A DNA stretch of 64,000 nucleotides, taken from assembly GCF_000166415.1 (NCBI RefSeq), contig NC_014654.1, forward strand, positions 1,240,001-1,304,000, written 5' to 3'. Both the position numbers and the translations under genes were made by a program. Shown here in pieces: positions 8,741-17,983 of this stretch; the stretch's first letter is position 1, and the number at the start of each line of letters is the position of its first letter. The notes below the pieces were generated by a model, which ran no database searches, was not told the origin of the DNA, and saw only the letters and a program-made list of their open reading frames with translations. This stretch comes from Halanaerobium hydrogeniformans (GTDB lineage: Bacteria; Bacillota; Halanaerobiia; Halanaerobiales; Halanaerobiaceae).

Positions 8741-9670
8741 ATGACTAATAATTTGGTATTTATGTTTTCAGGTCAGGGTTCCCAGTATGTTGGAATGGGA
8801 AAAGATCTTTATGATAATTATAGAGCTGCTGAAGAAGTTCTCAATAAAGCTGATAATTTAGTAGATTTTGACCTAAAAGATATAATTTTTAAGGGACCAA
8901 AAGAAACTTTAAATAATACTAAAAATACTCAGCCCGCTATTTACACTATCAGTGCTATGGTTAAGGCTGTTTTAGAAGAAGAAGGTATTAGAGCTTCTGC
9001 AGTGGCAGGTCATAGTTTAGGTGAATATTCTGCTCTTTATGCTGCTGGTGTTTTATCTTTTGCAGATGGACTTAAACTGGTGCGTAAAAGAGGAGAACTA
9101 ATGGATAAAGCTGACCCAGAAGGTAAGGGAACTATGGCTGCTGTAATTGGTTTAGAAGACCAGATAGTAGAAGATATATGTGAGCAGGTTGACGGAATCT
9201 GTCAGGTTGCTAATTATAATTCTCCTGGTCAGGTTGTTATTTCTGGTGAGGTTGATGCTATAAAAAAAGCTGAAGAAATTTTAAATGAGCAGGGAGCAAA
9301 AAGGGTTATTCCTTTACAGGTTAGTGGGGCTTTTCATTCTCCATTAATGGAACCTGCAAAAGAGGAATTAAAAAAACTGATCGAAGAAATTGAATTTAAG
9401 GATGCAGAACTACCCCTATTAGCAAATGTTAGTGCTGATTATGTTAAAGATCGTCAGGATATAAAAGAGGTATTAATTAAACAGCTTGATAATAGTGTAC
9501 GCTGGTCAGAGATAATCCAAAAGTTTAAAGAAGATGGTTATCAGGATTTTGTAGAATTAGGGCCAGGAAGAGTTTTAAAAGGGTTAATGAGAAGAATTGA
9601 TCGTTCTTTAAATGCCTATAATGTTGAAGACAGCAAAAGTTTAAACAAGACATTAAAAAAACTAAAATAA
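8741..9670 (+). CDS. fabD: Malonyl-CoA:ACP transacylase (FabD)
   Basis: Transfers malonyl from CoA to acyl carrier protein to supply the elongation cycle. The N-terminal FSGQGSQYVGMGKDL, the nucleophile elbow GHSLGEYSAL (catalytic serine) and the AFHSPLM histidine motif are all present in a 309-aa protein of ordinary length. ATG 8741 has a GGAGG site. It lies 76 bases after fabH and 32 bases before fabF, in the same direction. Confidence 0.97.
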   Translation: MTNNLVFMFSGQGSQYVGMGKDLYDNYRAAEEVLNKADNLVDFDLKDIIFKGPKETLNNTKNTQPAIYTISAMVKAVLEEEGIRASAVAGHSLGEYSALYAAGVLSFADGLKLVRKRGELMDKADPEGKGTMAAVIGLEDQIVEDICEQVDGICQVANYNSPGQVVISGEVDAIKKAEEILNEQGAKRVIPLQVSGAFHSPLMEPAKEELKKLIEEIEFKDAELPLLANVSADYVKDRQDIKEVLIKQLDNSVRWSEIIQKFKEDGYQDFVELGPGRVLKGLMRRIDRSLNAYNVEDSKSLNKTLKKLK

Positions 9671-9702
9671 ATGCTAAAATTTTTTAGGAGGAATTTAATA
9701 AT

Positions 9703-10944
9703 ATGAATAAAAGAGTAGTAATTACTGGTGCAGGTGTTGTTCATGCCCTTGGTACTGAGGCAGATGAATTCTGGGAAAAAATAGCAGCAGGTGAATCAGG
9801 GGTAAGCAAGATCGAAAATTTTGATGCATCTGAGTTTCCAAGTCAGATCGCTGCTGAAATAAAAGATTTTGATCCAGGAAAGTATATTGACCGTAAGGAA
9901 GCTAAAAGAATGGCCCTTTACAGCCAGTATGCAATTGTATCATCTTTAAAAGCTCTTGAAGATGCAGATTTAGAATTAACAGATGATATTGCAGATAGAG
10001 CCGGTGTTATAATGGGTTCTGGTATTGGAGGAATAGAAGTTTTTGAAGAGCAGGTAGAAAAGTTACATAAAAGAGGTCCCCGCAGAATCAGTCCTTTTTT
10101 TATACCGATGATGATTGCTAACATGGCAGCAGGTAATGTTGCTATTTATGCAAATGCCAAAGGACCAAATATGAATACAGTAACTGCTTGTGCTTCAGGT
10201 ACCTCCGCAATTGGAGAAGCATTTGAAACAATTAAAAGAGGTGCAGCAGATATTATGATTGCTGGAGGAACTGAGGCTGCAATTTCCCCTTCCGCATTAG
10301 CAGGATTTGGTAATATGAAAGCCCTATCTACCAGAAATGATGAACCTCAAAAAGCAAGTCGTCCCTTTGATAAAGATAGGGATGGATTTGTTATGGGTGA
10401 AGGTGCGGGAGTACTGATTTTGGAGGAATTAGAAACTGCTAAAGCTAGAGGAGCAAATATCCTGGCAGAAATTGTTGGTTATGGAGCTTCTGGTGATGCT
10501 TATCATATTACTTCTCCAGCTCCAGAAGGTGAGGGAGCATCAAGAGCTATGCTGGCTGCAATAGAACGTTCTGGTCTTGAGTTGACTGATATTGATTATA
10601 TTAATGCTCATGGGACTTCAACCCCTTTAAATGACGAATATGAAAGTACAGCAATTAAAAATGTTTTTGGAGATCATGCTTATGATTTAACCGTTTCTTC
10701 TTCAAAATCTATGACAGGTCATCTACTTGGAGCTGCTGGTGGTGTGGAAGCCTTAATTACCACTATGGCAGTAAAAAATGACTTAGTTCCACCTACAATT
10801 AATTTTAATGAAGGTGGAGAAGGCTGTGACCTTAATTATCAGCCAAATCAAGCTGGCAAAAAGACCATTAAAGCTGCCTTAAGTAATTCTTTTGGTTTTG
10901 GAGGGCAAAACGCCTGTATTATCATTAAAAAATATCAGGATTAA
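9703..10944 (+). CDS. fabF: Beta-ketoacyl-ACP synthase II (FabF)
   Basis: Elongating condensing enzyme of type II fatty acid synthesis, 413 aa. The active-site Cys lies in TACASGTSAIGEA, with the two catalytic histidines in NAHGTSTPLND and TGHLLGAAGG. The glycine-rich SNSFGFGGQNA end is intact. ATG 9703 is preceded by TAGGAGG. A terminator follows at 10972. ACP, FabG and an enoyl reductase, often interleaved in Firmicute fab clusters, are not in this operon. Confidence 0.97.
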   Translation: MNKRVVITGAGVVHALGTEADEFWEKIAAGESGVSKIENFDASEFPSQIAAEIKDFDPGKYIDRKEAKRMALYSQYAIVSSLKALEDADLELTDDIADRAGVIMGSGIGGIEVFEEQVEKLHKRGPRRISPFFIPMMIANMAAGNVAIYANAKGPNMNTVTACASGTSAIGEAFETIKRGAADIMIAGGTEAAISPSALAGFGNMKALSTRNDEPQKASRPFDKDRDGFVMGEGAGVLILEELETAKARGANILAEIVGYGASGDAYHITSPAPEGEGASRAMLAAIERSGLELTDIDYINAHGTSTPLNDEYESTAIKNVFGDHAYDLTVSSSKSMTGHLLGAAGGVEALITTMAVKNDLVPPTINFNEGGEGCDLNYQPNQAGKKTIKAALSNSFGFGGQNACIIIKKYQD

Positions 10945-10971
10945 AAAAATCAATAAATAAATAATTAATTG

Positions 10972-11005
10972 CCTGTCAGCTGAATAAGTTGACAGGTTTT
11001 ATTTT
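10972..11005 (+). terminator. Terminator after fabF
   Basis: Perfect 7-bp stem CCTGTCA / TGACAGG around an 11-base loop, followed by TTTTATTTT. It closes the fab operon. Confidence 0.85.
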
Positions 11006-11139
11006 AATTAATTTTATAATTACTTTTATCTCAACAATTAATTTGTCTCTAAATGATTGAAATTTCGCAACAAAAAATATATAATCAAAATGAAGTAAAA
11101 AATATATTTTGTTTTATCAGGAAGAAGGTATTCTAAAAT

Positions 11140-11958
11140 ATGAAAGTATATGCACTTGTAGGTGCCAGTGGGACCGGGAAAAGCCATAGGGCTGTTTTGC
11201 TGGCCAATAAATATCAGATACCCCTTATAGTTGATGATGGTCTTTTAATATATTCTGGTAAGATCATGGCAGGAAGTTCTGCCAAAAGGGAAGAAAGTAA
11301 AATGGGAGCAATCAGACGTGCTCTCTTTTTTGATGACAGACATGCAGAAGCAGTAAAATCTTCAATAAAAAAAATTAATGAAGATAAAATACTGCTGCTG
11401 GGAACTTCACTTGGAATGGTAGAAAGAATTGCCGAGCGACTGGATTTAGAAAAAATCGATAATTATATTGATATAAAAGATATTTCATCTCCAGAGGAGA
11501 TAGAGAAAGCACTTGAAGTAAGAAATAAAAAAGGAAAACACGTTATTCCAGTACCAACAATCGAGGTTGAAGAAGAATTTACTGGTTATTTGCTCCATTC
11601 ATTAGAACTTTTCTTTAAAAAGGATAATCGTACGGTAAGACATGAAAAAAGCATAGTAAGGCCGAGATTTAGCTTTTATGGAAATTTAAGTATTCATAAT
11701 CGTGTTTTAGTAGATTTAATCAAGTATTTTTTAAAAAGAAAAAAAGAAGTTGGAAAATGTAAAAAAACTAGAATCGAAGAATTAAATAATTTTTTATATG
11801 TTGATATTTCAATTGAATTAATGTATGGAATTAATATACCTCGATATTTAAAACAGCTTCGTTATAATTTGCGGGAATATCTAGCAAACAGTACTGGAAT
11901 AAATGTTAAAGAAATTAATATAGAGGTTTATACTCTTTTTTTGGAGAATGAAAGTTAA
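11140..11958 (+). CDS. P-loop ATPase with C-terminal Asp23/Gls24-like domain
   Basis: 272 aa. The N terminus has a clear Walker A motif GASGTGKSH (residues 7-15), then DDGLLIY and an LLLGTS strand, like a nucleotide kinase core. From about residue 185 a different domain follows (FYGNLSIHNRVLVDLI, then FLYVDISIELMYGINIPRYL, and TGINVKEINIEV at the end). This looks like Asp23/Gls24 (DUF322), a family of alkaline-shock or envelope-associated proteins usually found alone. Its function is unknown. A role coupling nucleotide binding to envelope stress is inference. It sits 15 bases upstream of a GH65 phosphorylase, suggesting co-transcription without an obvious functional link. Confidence 0.65.
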   Translation: MKVYALVGASGTGKSHRAVLLANKYQIPLIVDDGLLIYSGKIMAGSSAKREESKMGAIRRALFFDDRHAEAVKSSIKKINEDKILLLGTSLGMVERIAERLDLEKIDNYIDIKDISSPEEIEKALEVRNKKGKHVIPVPTIEVEEEFTGYLLHSLELFFKKDNRTVRHEKSIVRPRFSFYGNLSIHNRVLVDLIKYFLKRKKEVGKCKKTRIEELNNFLYVDISIELMYGINIPRYLKQLRYNLREYLANSTGINVKEINIEVYTLFLENES

Positions 11959-11973
11959 TTAAGGGGGGATTTT

Positions 11974-14313
11974 ATGCGCAAATATCATCAAAAAAAATTG
12001 GAGGCTGAGGCAATTTATCCATATCAGCCCTGGAAGATAACCGAGGAAGAATTTTTGGTAGAACACAATCATCATAATGAAGCAATTTTTGCTTTGGGTA
12101 ATGGTTATATGGGGATTAGAGGTACTTTAGAAGAAGATTACCCTGCCAGTGAAAAAACTACAACTCCCGGATTTTATATTAATGGAGTTTATACAAGTGA
12201 AGAGATTATTTATGGAGAAAAGGCACCTAATTTACCTAAAGATGGTCAGACTATAATAAACCTGGCTGATTGGAGTGAAATAAATCTCTATATTAATGAG
12301 GAAAAACTTAATCTACTCAAAGGTAATTTAATTGACTATAAAAGAGAATTAGATCTTCAACACGGTGTATTGAAAAGAAAATTAATCTGGGAAGACCGAA
12401 AAGGGAGACAGGTTGAAGTTAAAATAATAAGACTTGTTTCTTTAAGTAGAGATCACATTGCAGCAATTAGATATGAGGTTACTCCACTTAACTTTTCTGG
12501 AAAAATCAGTATAAACTCAGCAATTAATGGGGATGTTAGTAATCACCATCATCTTCGAGACAAAAAAACTCTTGAAGGTTTAAAATCAGAGTTAGATGGA
12601 AATACAGGTATTTTATTACATAATGTTAAGAAAACTAATTTTAAAGTTGCCTATGTTGTTGAACATATTTTAAACGAAGATGCCGAGGAAAATTGTGAGA
12701 TTAAAAGTAATTCTTTTAATGATAGAATTGACTGGGTATTTGAAGCAAATGCGACTAAAGGTAAAACCTGCAGGCTAGATAAAATTGTTGGTATTCATCA
12801 CAGTAAAGAGGAAAAAGAAACTCCACTTAGTGATGCTAGAGCATCTGTTGCTAGAGCTGTAATATCCGGTTTTGATAAGCTAGTTCAGGAACAAACAGAA
12901 TTCATGAGAGGATATTGGCGTGATACTGATGTTAAAATATCCGGGAATATGGCACTTCAACAGGCTTTTCGTTTTAATGCATTCCATATTCTTCAGGCAA
13001 CAGGTAAAGATGGGATGACAAGTGTTGCTGCTAAAGGTCTAAGTGGAGAACATTATGAAGGTCATTATTTCTGGGATACTGAAAGCTATATCTTACCATT
13101 TTATGCTTTTCAGAGACCTGAAGTTGCCAGGAATTTATTGCTTTATCGTTATAACTGTTTAGCAGAAGCTAGAGAAAATGCTAAAAGAATGAAACTTGAT
13201 GGAGTATTATTCCCCTGGAGAACTATAAATGGTAAAGAGGCATCCGGATTTTTTATGGGCTCAACTGTACAATATCATATTAATGCTGACATAGCTTATG
13301 CAGTAAATTTATATTATCAGGTTAGCAGAGACCAGGAGTTTATGCAAAATTATGGTCTGGAAATCTTGATTGAAACTGCCAGGATGTGGATTAGTTTTGG
13401 AAGTTATATTGCTGATCATGACAATAAGTTTTGCTTTAATGTAGTCTGTGGTCCAGATGAATATAAGCCCGGTGTTAATAATAATGCTTTTACAAATTAT
13501 ATGGCTAAATTTAACTTAAAAACTGCTGCAGAAATGGCAGAGATAATTAAAGCTAAAGCTCCTGAAAAATATAATAAATTACTAAATAAAATAGACTTCA
13601 GCCAGGAAGAACTAAATAAATTTAAAGAAATTGCTGAAGATATTTATTTACCATATGATGAAGAACTGGAAATAACTCCTCAAGATGATTCATTTTTAAG
13701 TAAAAATCCGATAGAAGTAGATAGTATACCTGAAGCAGAACTGCCTCTGGTTAAAAACTGGCATCCATTAATTATCTGGAGATATCAGGTTATTAAACAG
13801 GCAGATGTTATTTTATTAATGCTGCAGCTGGGTGATCAATTCAGCAGAGAACTAAAAACTAAAAACTATGATTATTATGAGCCTAAAACAACTCATGATT
13901 CTTCCTTATCACCGGCTATTTATAGTATTATAGCTTCAGAAATTGGCTATAAAAAACAATCATATAATTATTTTATCCAGACGGCCAGACTTGATCTTGA
14001 TGATTATAATGAAAATGCCTATCAGGGTGTACATACTGCCTGTATGGGTGGGACATGGATGGCTTTAGTACAGGGATTTGCTGGAATGAGGATGTTTTCT
14101 GGTAAATTATATTTTCATCCTCATCTACCAGAAAAAATGGATGAATATCAATTTAGAATTCGTTTTAGAGGCAGCCAATTAGAAGTAACTGTTGATGAGC
14201 ACGAGACAAATTATCTGCTAATTTCTGGCGATAAGATTGAATTTAAACATTATGACCAGTTAATTATTCTGGATAAAAATAATTTATCAAAAAAAGCAAG
14301 AAATGAAAAGTAG
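11974..14313 (+). CDS. Glycoside hydrolase family 65 disaccharide phosphorylase
   Basis: 779-aa inverting phosphorylase of the family that includes kojibiose, maltose, trehalose and nigerose phosphorylases; these cleave an alpha-glucoside with phosphate to beta-glucose-1-phosphate. The N-terminal domain starts HNEAIFALGNGYMGIRGT. The (alpha/alpha)6 core carries HYFWDTESYILPF and the catalytic acid Glu in VCGPDEYKPGVNNNAFTNY (about residue 493). KTTHDSSLSPAIYS and GVHTACMGGTWMA complete the active site. The substrate cannot be chosen by eye. No beta-phosphoglucomutase or sugar transporter is adjacent, though these are common partners. The strong GGGGGG site precedes ATG 11974. Confidence 0.9.
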   Translation: MRKYHQKKLEAEAIYPYQPWKITEEEFLVEHNHHNEAIFALGNGYMGIRGTLEEDYPASEKTTTPGFYINGVYTSEEIIYGEKAPNLPKDGQTIINLADWSEINLYINEEKLNLLKGNLIDYKRELDLQHGVLKRKLIWEDRKGRQVEVKIIRLVSLSRDHIAAIRYEVTPLNFSGKISINSAINGDVSNHHHLRDKKTLEGLKSELDGNTGILLHNVKKTNFKVAYVVEHILNEDAEENCEIKSNSFNDRIDWVFEANATKGKTCRLDKIVGIHHSKEEKETPLSDARASVARAVISGFDKLVQEQTEFMRGYWRDTDVKISGNMALQQAFRFNAFHILQATGKDGMTSVAAKGLSGEHYEGHYFWDTESYILPFYAFQRPEVARNLLLYRYNCLAEARENAKRMKLDGVLFPWRTINGKEASGFFMGSTVQYHINADIAYAVNLYYQVSRDQEFMQNYGLEILIETARMWISFGSYIADHDNKFCFNVVCGPDEYKPGVNNNAFTNYMAKFNLKTAAEMAEIIKAKAPEKYNKLLNKIDFSQEELNKFKEIAEDIYLPYDEELEITPQDDSFLSKNPIEVDSIPEAELPLVKNWHPLIIWRYQVIKQADVILLMLQLGDQFSRELKTKNYDYYEPKTTHDSSLSPAIYSIIASEIGYKKQSYNYFIQTARLDLDDYNENAYQGVHTACMGGTWMALVQGFAGMRMFSGKLYFHPHLPEKMDEYQFRIRFRGSQLEVTVDEHETNYLLISGDKIEFKHYDQLIILDKNNLSKKARNEK

Positions 14314-14361
14314 TATTTAGTTTATTTGAGCTTTAAATTTATATTTTAAGCAGGTGTAAAA

Positions 14362-15267
14362 ATGGATTTTAAGCAAAAAATATATATCTTACTTGCTGGA
14401 GGAGTTTTCTTTTTATCTCTTTCAGGTATTTTAGTAAAAATTGCAACTTCTCCACCAATGATTACAGCTTTTTATCGTATGTTCTTTACTGTGCTGCTAT
14501 TAACACCTTATTTTATAAAAAATCACCGCCACAAAGCAGCTTACTTTTTGGATTACCGACCCCTGCTGGTCGGTTTTCTGCTTGCAGTTCATTTTATACT
14601 CTGGATTACTTCAATTGAATATACTGATATTTCAAATTCGGTAATTTTTGTTGCTTTACAGCCTCTTTTTACTATTATTCTGGAGTTTTTGTTTGCGAAA
14701 GAAGATTTAAGACCAGGAGCCTTAATAGGGATTATTATGGCATTTATCGGGACTAGTATAATTAGTATCGGTGATTTTTACCATTTAGGAGATAAATTAT
14801 TTGGTAACTTTCTTGCTTTATCAGCAGCATTATTTGCAGCCTCATATTTATTTATTGGGCGAGGAGTAAGAAAAAAACTAGATTATTTTCCCTATTTATT
14901 CATTCTTTATACTTATGCGGCTTTTTTCCTGGGGATAGGAGCTTACATTTTTGAGATCCCATTTTTTGGTCATGGAATAAATAATTATTTGATTTTATTG
15001 GCTCTGGCTGTTGGACCAACTTTAATTGGTCATTCTATATTAAATTATTCTGTTCGTTATCTACCGACTTCAATTGTTTCTTTATCTATTTTAGGTGAGC
15101 CAGTTTTAACTACTTTTTTAGCCTGGTTATTATTAAATGAACAGGTTCTTTTAACTACATTAATTGGAGGAGCTTTCATATTGGGTGGGATTTATTTAGC
15201 CTCAATCTATAATTATCGAAAAAGCAAAATGCAAAAAAAAGCTTTTTCTGCTAAAAAAAATAGTTAA
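14362..15267 (+). CDS. EamA/DMT-superfamily transporter
   Basis: 301-aa membrane protein with about ten hydrophobic helices in two homologous halves, the drug/metabolite transporter fold. Family marks are the early GILVKIATSPPMITAFYRM segment, the first-half ILEFLFAKEDLRPGALIGII and the second-half ILGEPVLTTFLAWLLLNEQV. Members export amino acids, nucleosides or other metabolites, but the substrate is unknown. It lies 48 bases after the GH65 gene, with an AGCAGGTG ribosome-binding site. A C-terminal lysine-rich tail faces the cytoplasm. Confidence 0.85.
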   Translation: MDFKQKIYILLAGGVFFLSLSGILVKIATSPPMITAFYRMFFTVLLLTPYFIKNHRHKAAYFLDYRPLLVGFLLAVHFILWITSIEYTDISNSVIFVALQPLFTIILEFLFAKEDLRPGALIGIIMAFIGTSIISIGDFYHLGDKLFGNFLALSAALFAASYLFIGRGVRKKLDYFPYLFILYTYAAFFLGIGAYIFEIPFFGHGINNYLILLALAVGPTLIGHSILNYSVRYLPTSIVSLSILGEPVLTTFLAWLLLNEQVLLTTLIGGAFILGGIYLASIYNYRKSKMQKKAFSAKKNS

Positions 15268-15291
15268 ATTAAAAATTTATCAGTTTCTGAC

Positions 15292-15320
15292 TGGACATTT
15301 ATAAATATTACATATAAAAT
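15292..15320 (+). promoter_or_regulatory. Probable promoter of the transketolase gene
   Basis: TGGACA (15292-15297), 17 bases, then TAAAAT (15315-15320), about 47 bases before the start codon. Confidence 0.5.
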
Positions 15321-15366
15321 AAAAAATGAGTTAAGTTTAAAAAGTTTATTGAGGGAGGGATAAAAC

Positions 15367-17328
15367 TTGTTAAAAGAACTTGCGAATACTGTAAGAGGCT
15401 TATCAGCTGATATGGTTGAACAAGCTAATTCTGGTCATCCTGGAATGCCGATTGGCTGTGCAGATATAGGAGCTTTATTATTTGGAGAAGTTATGAATTT
15501 AGATGGTTCAAAACCAGACTGGCCAAATAGAGATCGTTTTGTATTATCTGCTGGACATGGTTCTGCCTTTCTTTATTCATTTTTGCATTTGAACGGATTT
15601 GACATTACAATGCAGGACTTAAAAGAATTTCGACAATTACACTCAAAAACTCCTGGTCATCCAGAATATGGAGAGACAGCTGGTGTAGAAACAACGACTG
15701 GACCTTTAGGACAGGGTTTTGCCAATTCAGTTGGTATGGCTGTTTCTGAAAAAATGCTGGCTGAAAAATTTAACACCGAGAAACACAAAATTATTGATCA
15801 CTACACATATACTATCCTTGGTGATGGATGTATGATGGAAGGAATTACTTCAGAAGCTGCTTCTTTAGCAGGTCACCTTGGTTTAGAGAAATTAATTGCT
15901 ATTTATGATGACAATAATATTTCTATTGCTGGTAAAACCGATTTAACTTTTAGTGAATCTCCAGCAGATAGGTTTAAATCCTTTGGCTGGCATGTAATCG
16001 AAGATGTTGATGGTCATAATATAGCTGAGGTCCGTCAGGCCATCAAAGAGGCAAAAGCAGAAAAAGATAAGCCAAGTTTAATTATGGCTCAAACTCACAT
16101 TGCCTTTGGTGCCCCTACAAAACAAGATACTAGTGATTCTCATGGTGCTCCATTAGGTGAAGCTGAAATTAAAGGTTTAAAAGAAAAGTTTAATTTACCA
16201 GTTGATGAGAAATTTTATGTAGCAGAAAATGTCAAGGATTTTTCCCGTAAAAGAGCCTCAAAAATGCAGGATTTAAGATTGGAATGGGAAAAAGAATTTA
16301 ATAAATGGGCCGTAGAAAACCCTGAACTTAAAAAAGAATGGGATCATGCGCAAGGATTAAGGTTGCCCATAGAATTAAAAGAAGAACTTACAGCACTTGA
16401 TATTAAGACTCCAATAGCGACCAGAAAAGCAGCTGGAGCTGTTCTCAAAAAAGCAGCAGATATGATCCCATATTTAGTTGGAGGTTCTGCTGATCTTGCT
16501 CCATCAACTAAAACATATCTTGATGACTATGGAGAAATTCAAAAAGATAATTTTAAGGGTAGGAACTTTAGGTTTGGAGTTAGAGAACATGCTATGGGAG
16601 CTGTAGTTAATGGGATTTCCTTACATGGAGGTTTGCGTCCATTTGCAGCTACTTTCTTAGTCTTCTCCGATTATATGCGTCCTGCTATCAGGTTAGCTGC
16701 ATTAATGAAACAGCCAGTAATTTATGTATTTACCCATGATTCTGTTTATGTAGGTGAAGATGGTCCTACCCATCAACCGGTAGAACATGTTGAAGCATTA
16801 AGAATTATTCCTGGCCTAAAAGTTTTAAGACCTGCTGATGCAGAAGAAGCAAAAGAAGCCTGGGTAGAAGCTTTAGAAACTAAAGATCAACCAACTGCCC
16901 TGATTTTAACAAGACAAAATCTTCCTCATATTGATAAGATAAATGGTTTAAAAGAATTTCATAAAGGTGGCTATTTTGTTAATGATCCAGAAAATGCTGA
17001 TCTAATTATTTTTGCCAGTGGCAGTGAGGTTTCACTTGCTGTAGAAAGCAGTAAACAGCTTGCTAAAAAGGACATTAAAGCTGCAGTTATGTCTGTCCCG
17101 GAAAGAAAAAAACTTGAAAACTATCTTGTCCAACATAAGCTGCCAGATTTCAGTTTAAAAGTTGCTCTTGAAGCAGGAGTGGGAAGTGGCTGGTATAAAT
17201 TAGTTGGTAGTGATGGTTTAGTTATCTCACTAGATCGTTTTGGTTTGAGTGGAAAAGGGCAGGAAGTAGCAGAAGAATTAGGTTTTAAAGCCGAAAAAGT
17301 AACTGAAAAAATCATGAAAGCAATTTAA
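15367..17328 (+). CDS. tkt: Transketolase
   Basis: Thiamine-diphosphate enzyme of the non-oxidative pentose phosphate pathway, full length in one chain (653 aa). Visible motifs are NSGHPGMPIG and TGPLGQGFANSVGMA at the N terminus, the ThDP/Mg motif GDGCMMEGITSEAASLAGH, and the second-domain transketolase motif THDSVYVGEDGPTHQPVE. The start is TTG 15367 behind GAGGGAGGG; no ATG fits better. It is followed by a terminator at 17392, so it is probably monocistronic. Confidence 0.97.
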   Translation: MLKELANTVRGLSADMVEQANSGHPGMPIGCADIGALLFGEVMNLDGSKPDWPNRDRFVLSAGHGSAFLYSFLHLNGFDITMQDLKEFRQLHSKTPGHPEYGETAGVETTTGPLGQGFANSVGMAVSEKMLAEKFNTEKHKIIDHYTYTILGDGCMMEGITSEAASLAGHLGLEKLIAIYDDNNISIAGKTDLTFSESPADRFKSFGWHVIEDVDGHNIAEVRQAIKEAKAEKDKPSLIMAQTHIAFGAPTKQDTSDSHGAPLGEAEIKGLKEKFNLPVDEKFYVAENVKDFSRKRASKMQDLRLEWEKEFNKWAVENPELKKEWDHAQGLRLPIELKEELTALDIKTPIATRKAAGAVLKKAADMIPYLVGGSADLAPSTKTYLDDYGEIQKDNFKGRNFRFGVREHAMGAVVNGISLHGGLRPFAATFLVFSDYMRPAIRLAALMKQPVIYVFTHDSVYVGEDGPTHQPVEHVEALRIIPGLKVLRPADAEEAKEAWVEALETKDQPTALILTRQNLPHIDKINGLKEFHKGGYFVNDPENADLIIFASGSEVSLAVESSKQLAKKDIKAAVMSVPERKKLENYLVQHKLPDFSLKVALEAGVGSGWYKLVGSDGLVISLDRFGLSGKGQEVAEELGFKAEKVTEKIMKAI

Positions 17329-17391
17329 TAAACTATTGTTAAAGAAAGCTTAAAATTAAATATTCAATTCGGATTGAGATAATGAGTAAAT

Positions 17392-17427
17392 CCGCCTGGA
17401 GCTAATGCTGCTCTAGGCGGTTTTTTA
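17392..17427 (+). terminator. Terminator after transketolase
   Basis: CCGCCTGGAGC pairs with GCTCTAGGCGG (one G-T pair) around a short loop, followed by TTTTTT. It lies between convergent genes and its T run favours plus-strand transcription. Confidence 0.85.
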
Positions 17428-17859
17428 CAATAGAAAAATATACCAATTTATTATAGCGATTAAAGCACCTAATAAAATACCTGCTAAGACCTCAAAAGGA
17501 GTATGGCCTATTAATTCTTTAAGATCTTCTTTAATTATTTCTTTATCATCACTAAAAGCTTTAGCTTCTAAATGTCGGATCAGATTATTTAATACATTAG
17601 CCTGTTGACCTACTGCCCGTCTGACACCACTGGCATCATAGGTAACTATCATTGCAAAAACTGCAACTATAGCAAAAAGATCAGAGTTAAAGCCATATTT
17701 CAAGCCGACCGAAAAAGCTAATGTAGAAACAAAAGACGAATGAGAACTGGGCATACCTCCTGAGGTAAAAAAGACATAAAAATTAAAGGGTTTGATAAAA
17801 AATATTTTCAGAAATTGAGCGATAAATAATGATAAAATAGAGATTGCAAGTAAGGACAT
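17425..17859 (-). CDS. DUF212 (divergent PAP2) membrane protein
   Basis: 144-aa integral membrane protein of the DUF212 family, called divergent PAP2. The conserved GGMPSSHSSFVSTLAFSVG stretch (about residues 33-51) and DASGVRRAVGQQANVLN (about 75-91) identify it. A further HTPFEVLAGILLG helix follows. Relatives are annotated as phosphatase-like, but no activity is established for this group. It is transcribed opposite to its neighbours, with its start at 17859 behind AAGGGGGA on the minus strand, facing folC divergently across 124 bases. Confidence 0.85.
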   Translation of the reverse strand: MSLLAISILSLFIAQFLKIFFIKPFNFYVFFTSGGMPSSHSSFVSTLAFSVGLKYGFNSDLFAIVAVFAMIVTYDASGVRRAVGQQANVLNNLIRHLEAKAFSDDKEIIKEDLKELIGHTPFEVLAGILLGALIAIINWYIFLL

Positions 17860-17882
17860 TCTGAATCCCCCTTATATATATT

Positions 17883-17911
17883 TTGTTCTTTTATAACATT
17901 TTGTGTATAAT
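17883..17911 (+). promoter_or_regulatory. Promoter of folC
   Basis: TTGTTC (17883-17888), 17-base spacer, TATAAT (17906-17911). This is a perfect -10 box, about 73 bases before the folC start. Confidence 0.65.
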
Positions 17912-17983
17912 GATATTAATCTTATAAATATATTTTAACTTATATGTAATATTGAATGCAAATAAAATCGAGGGAGGATAAAT

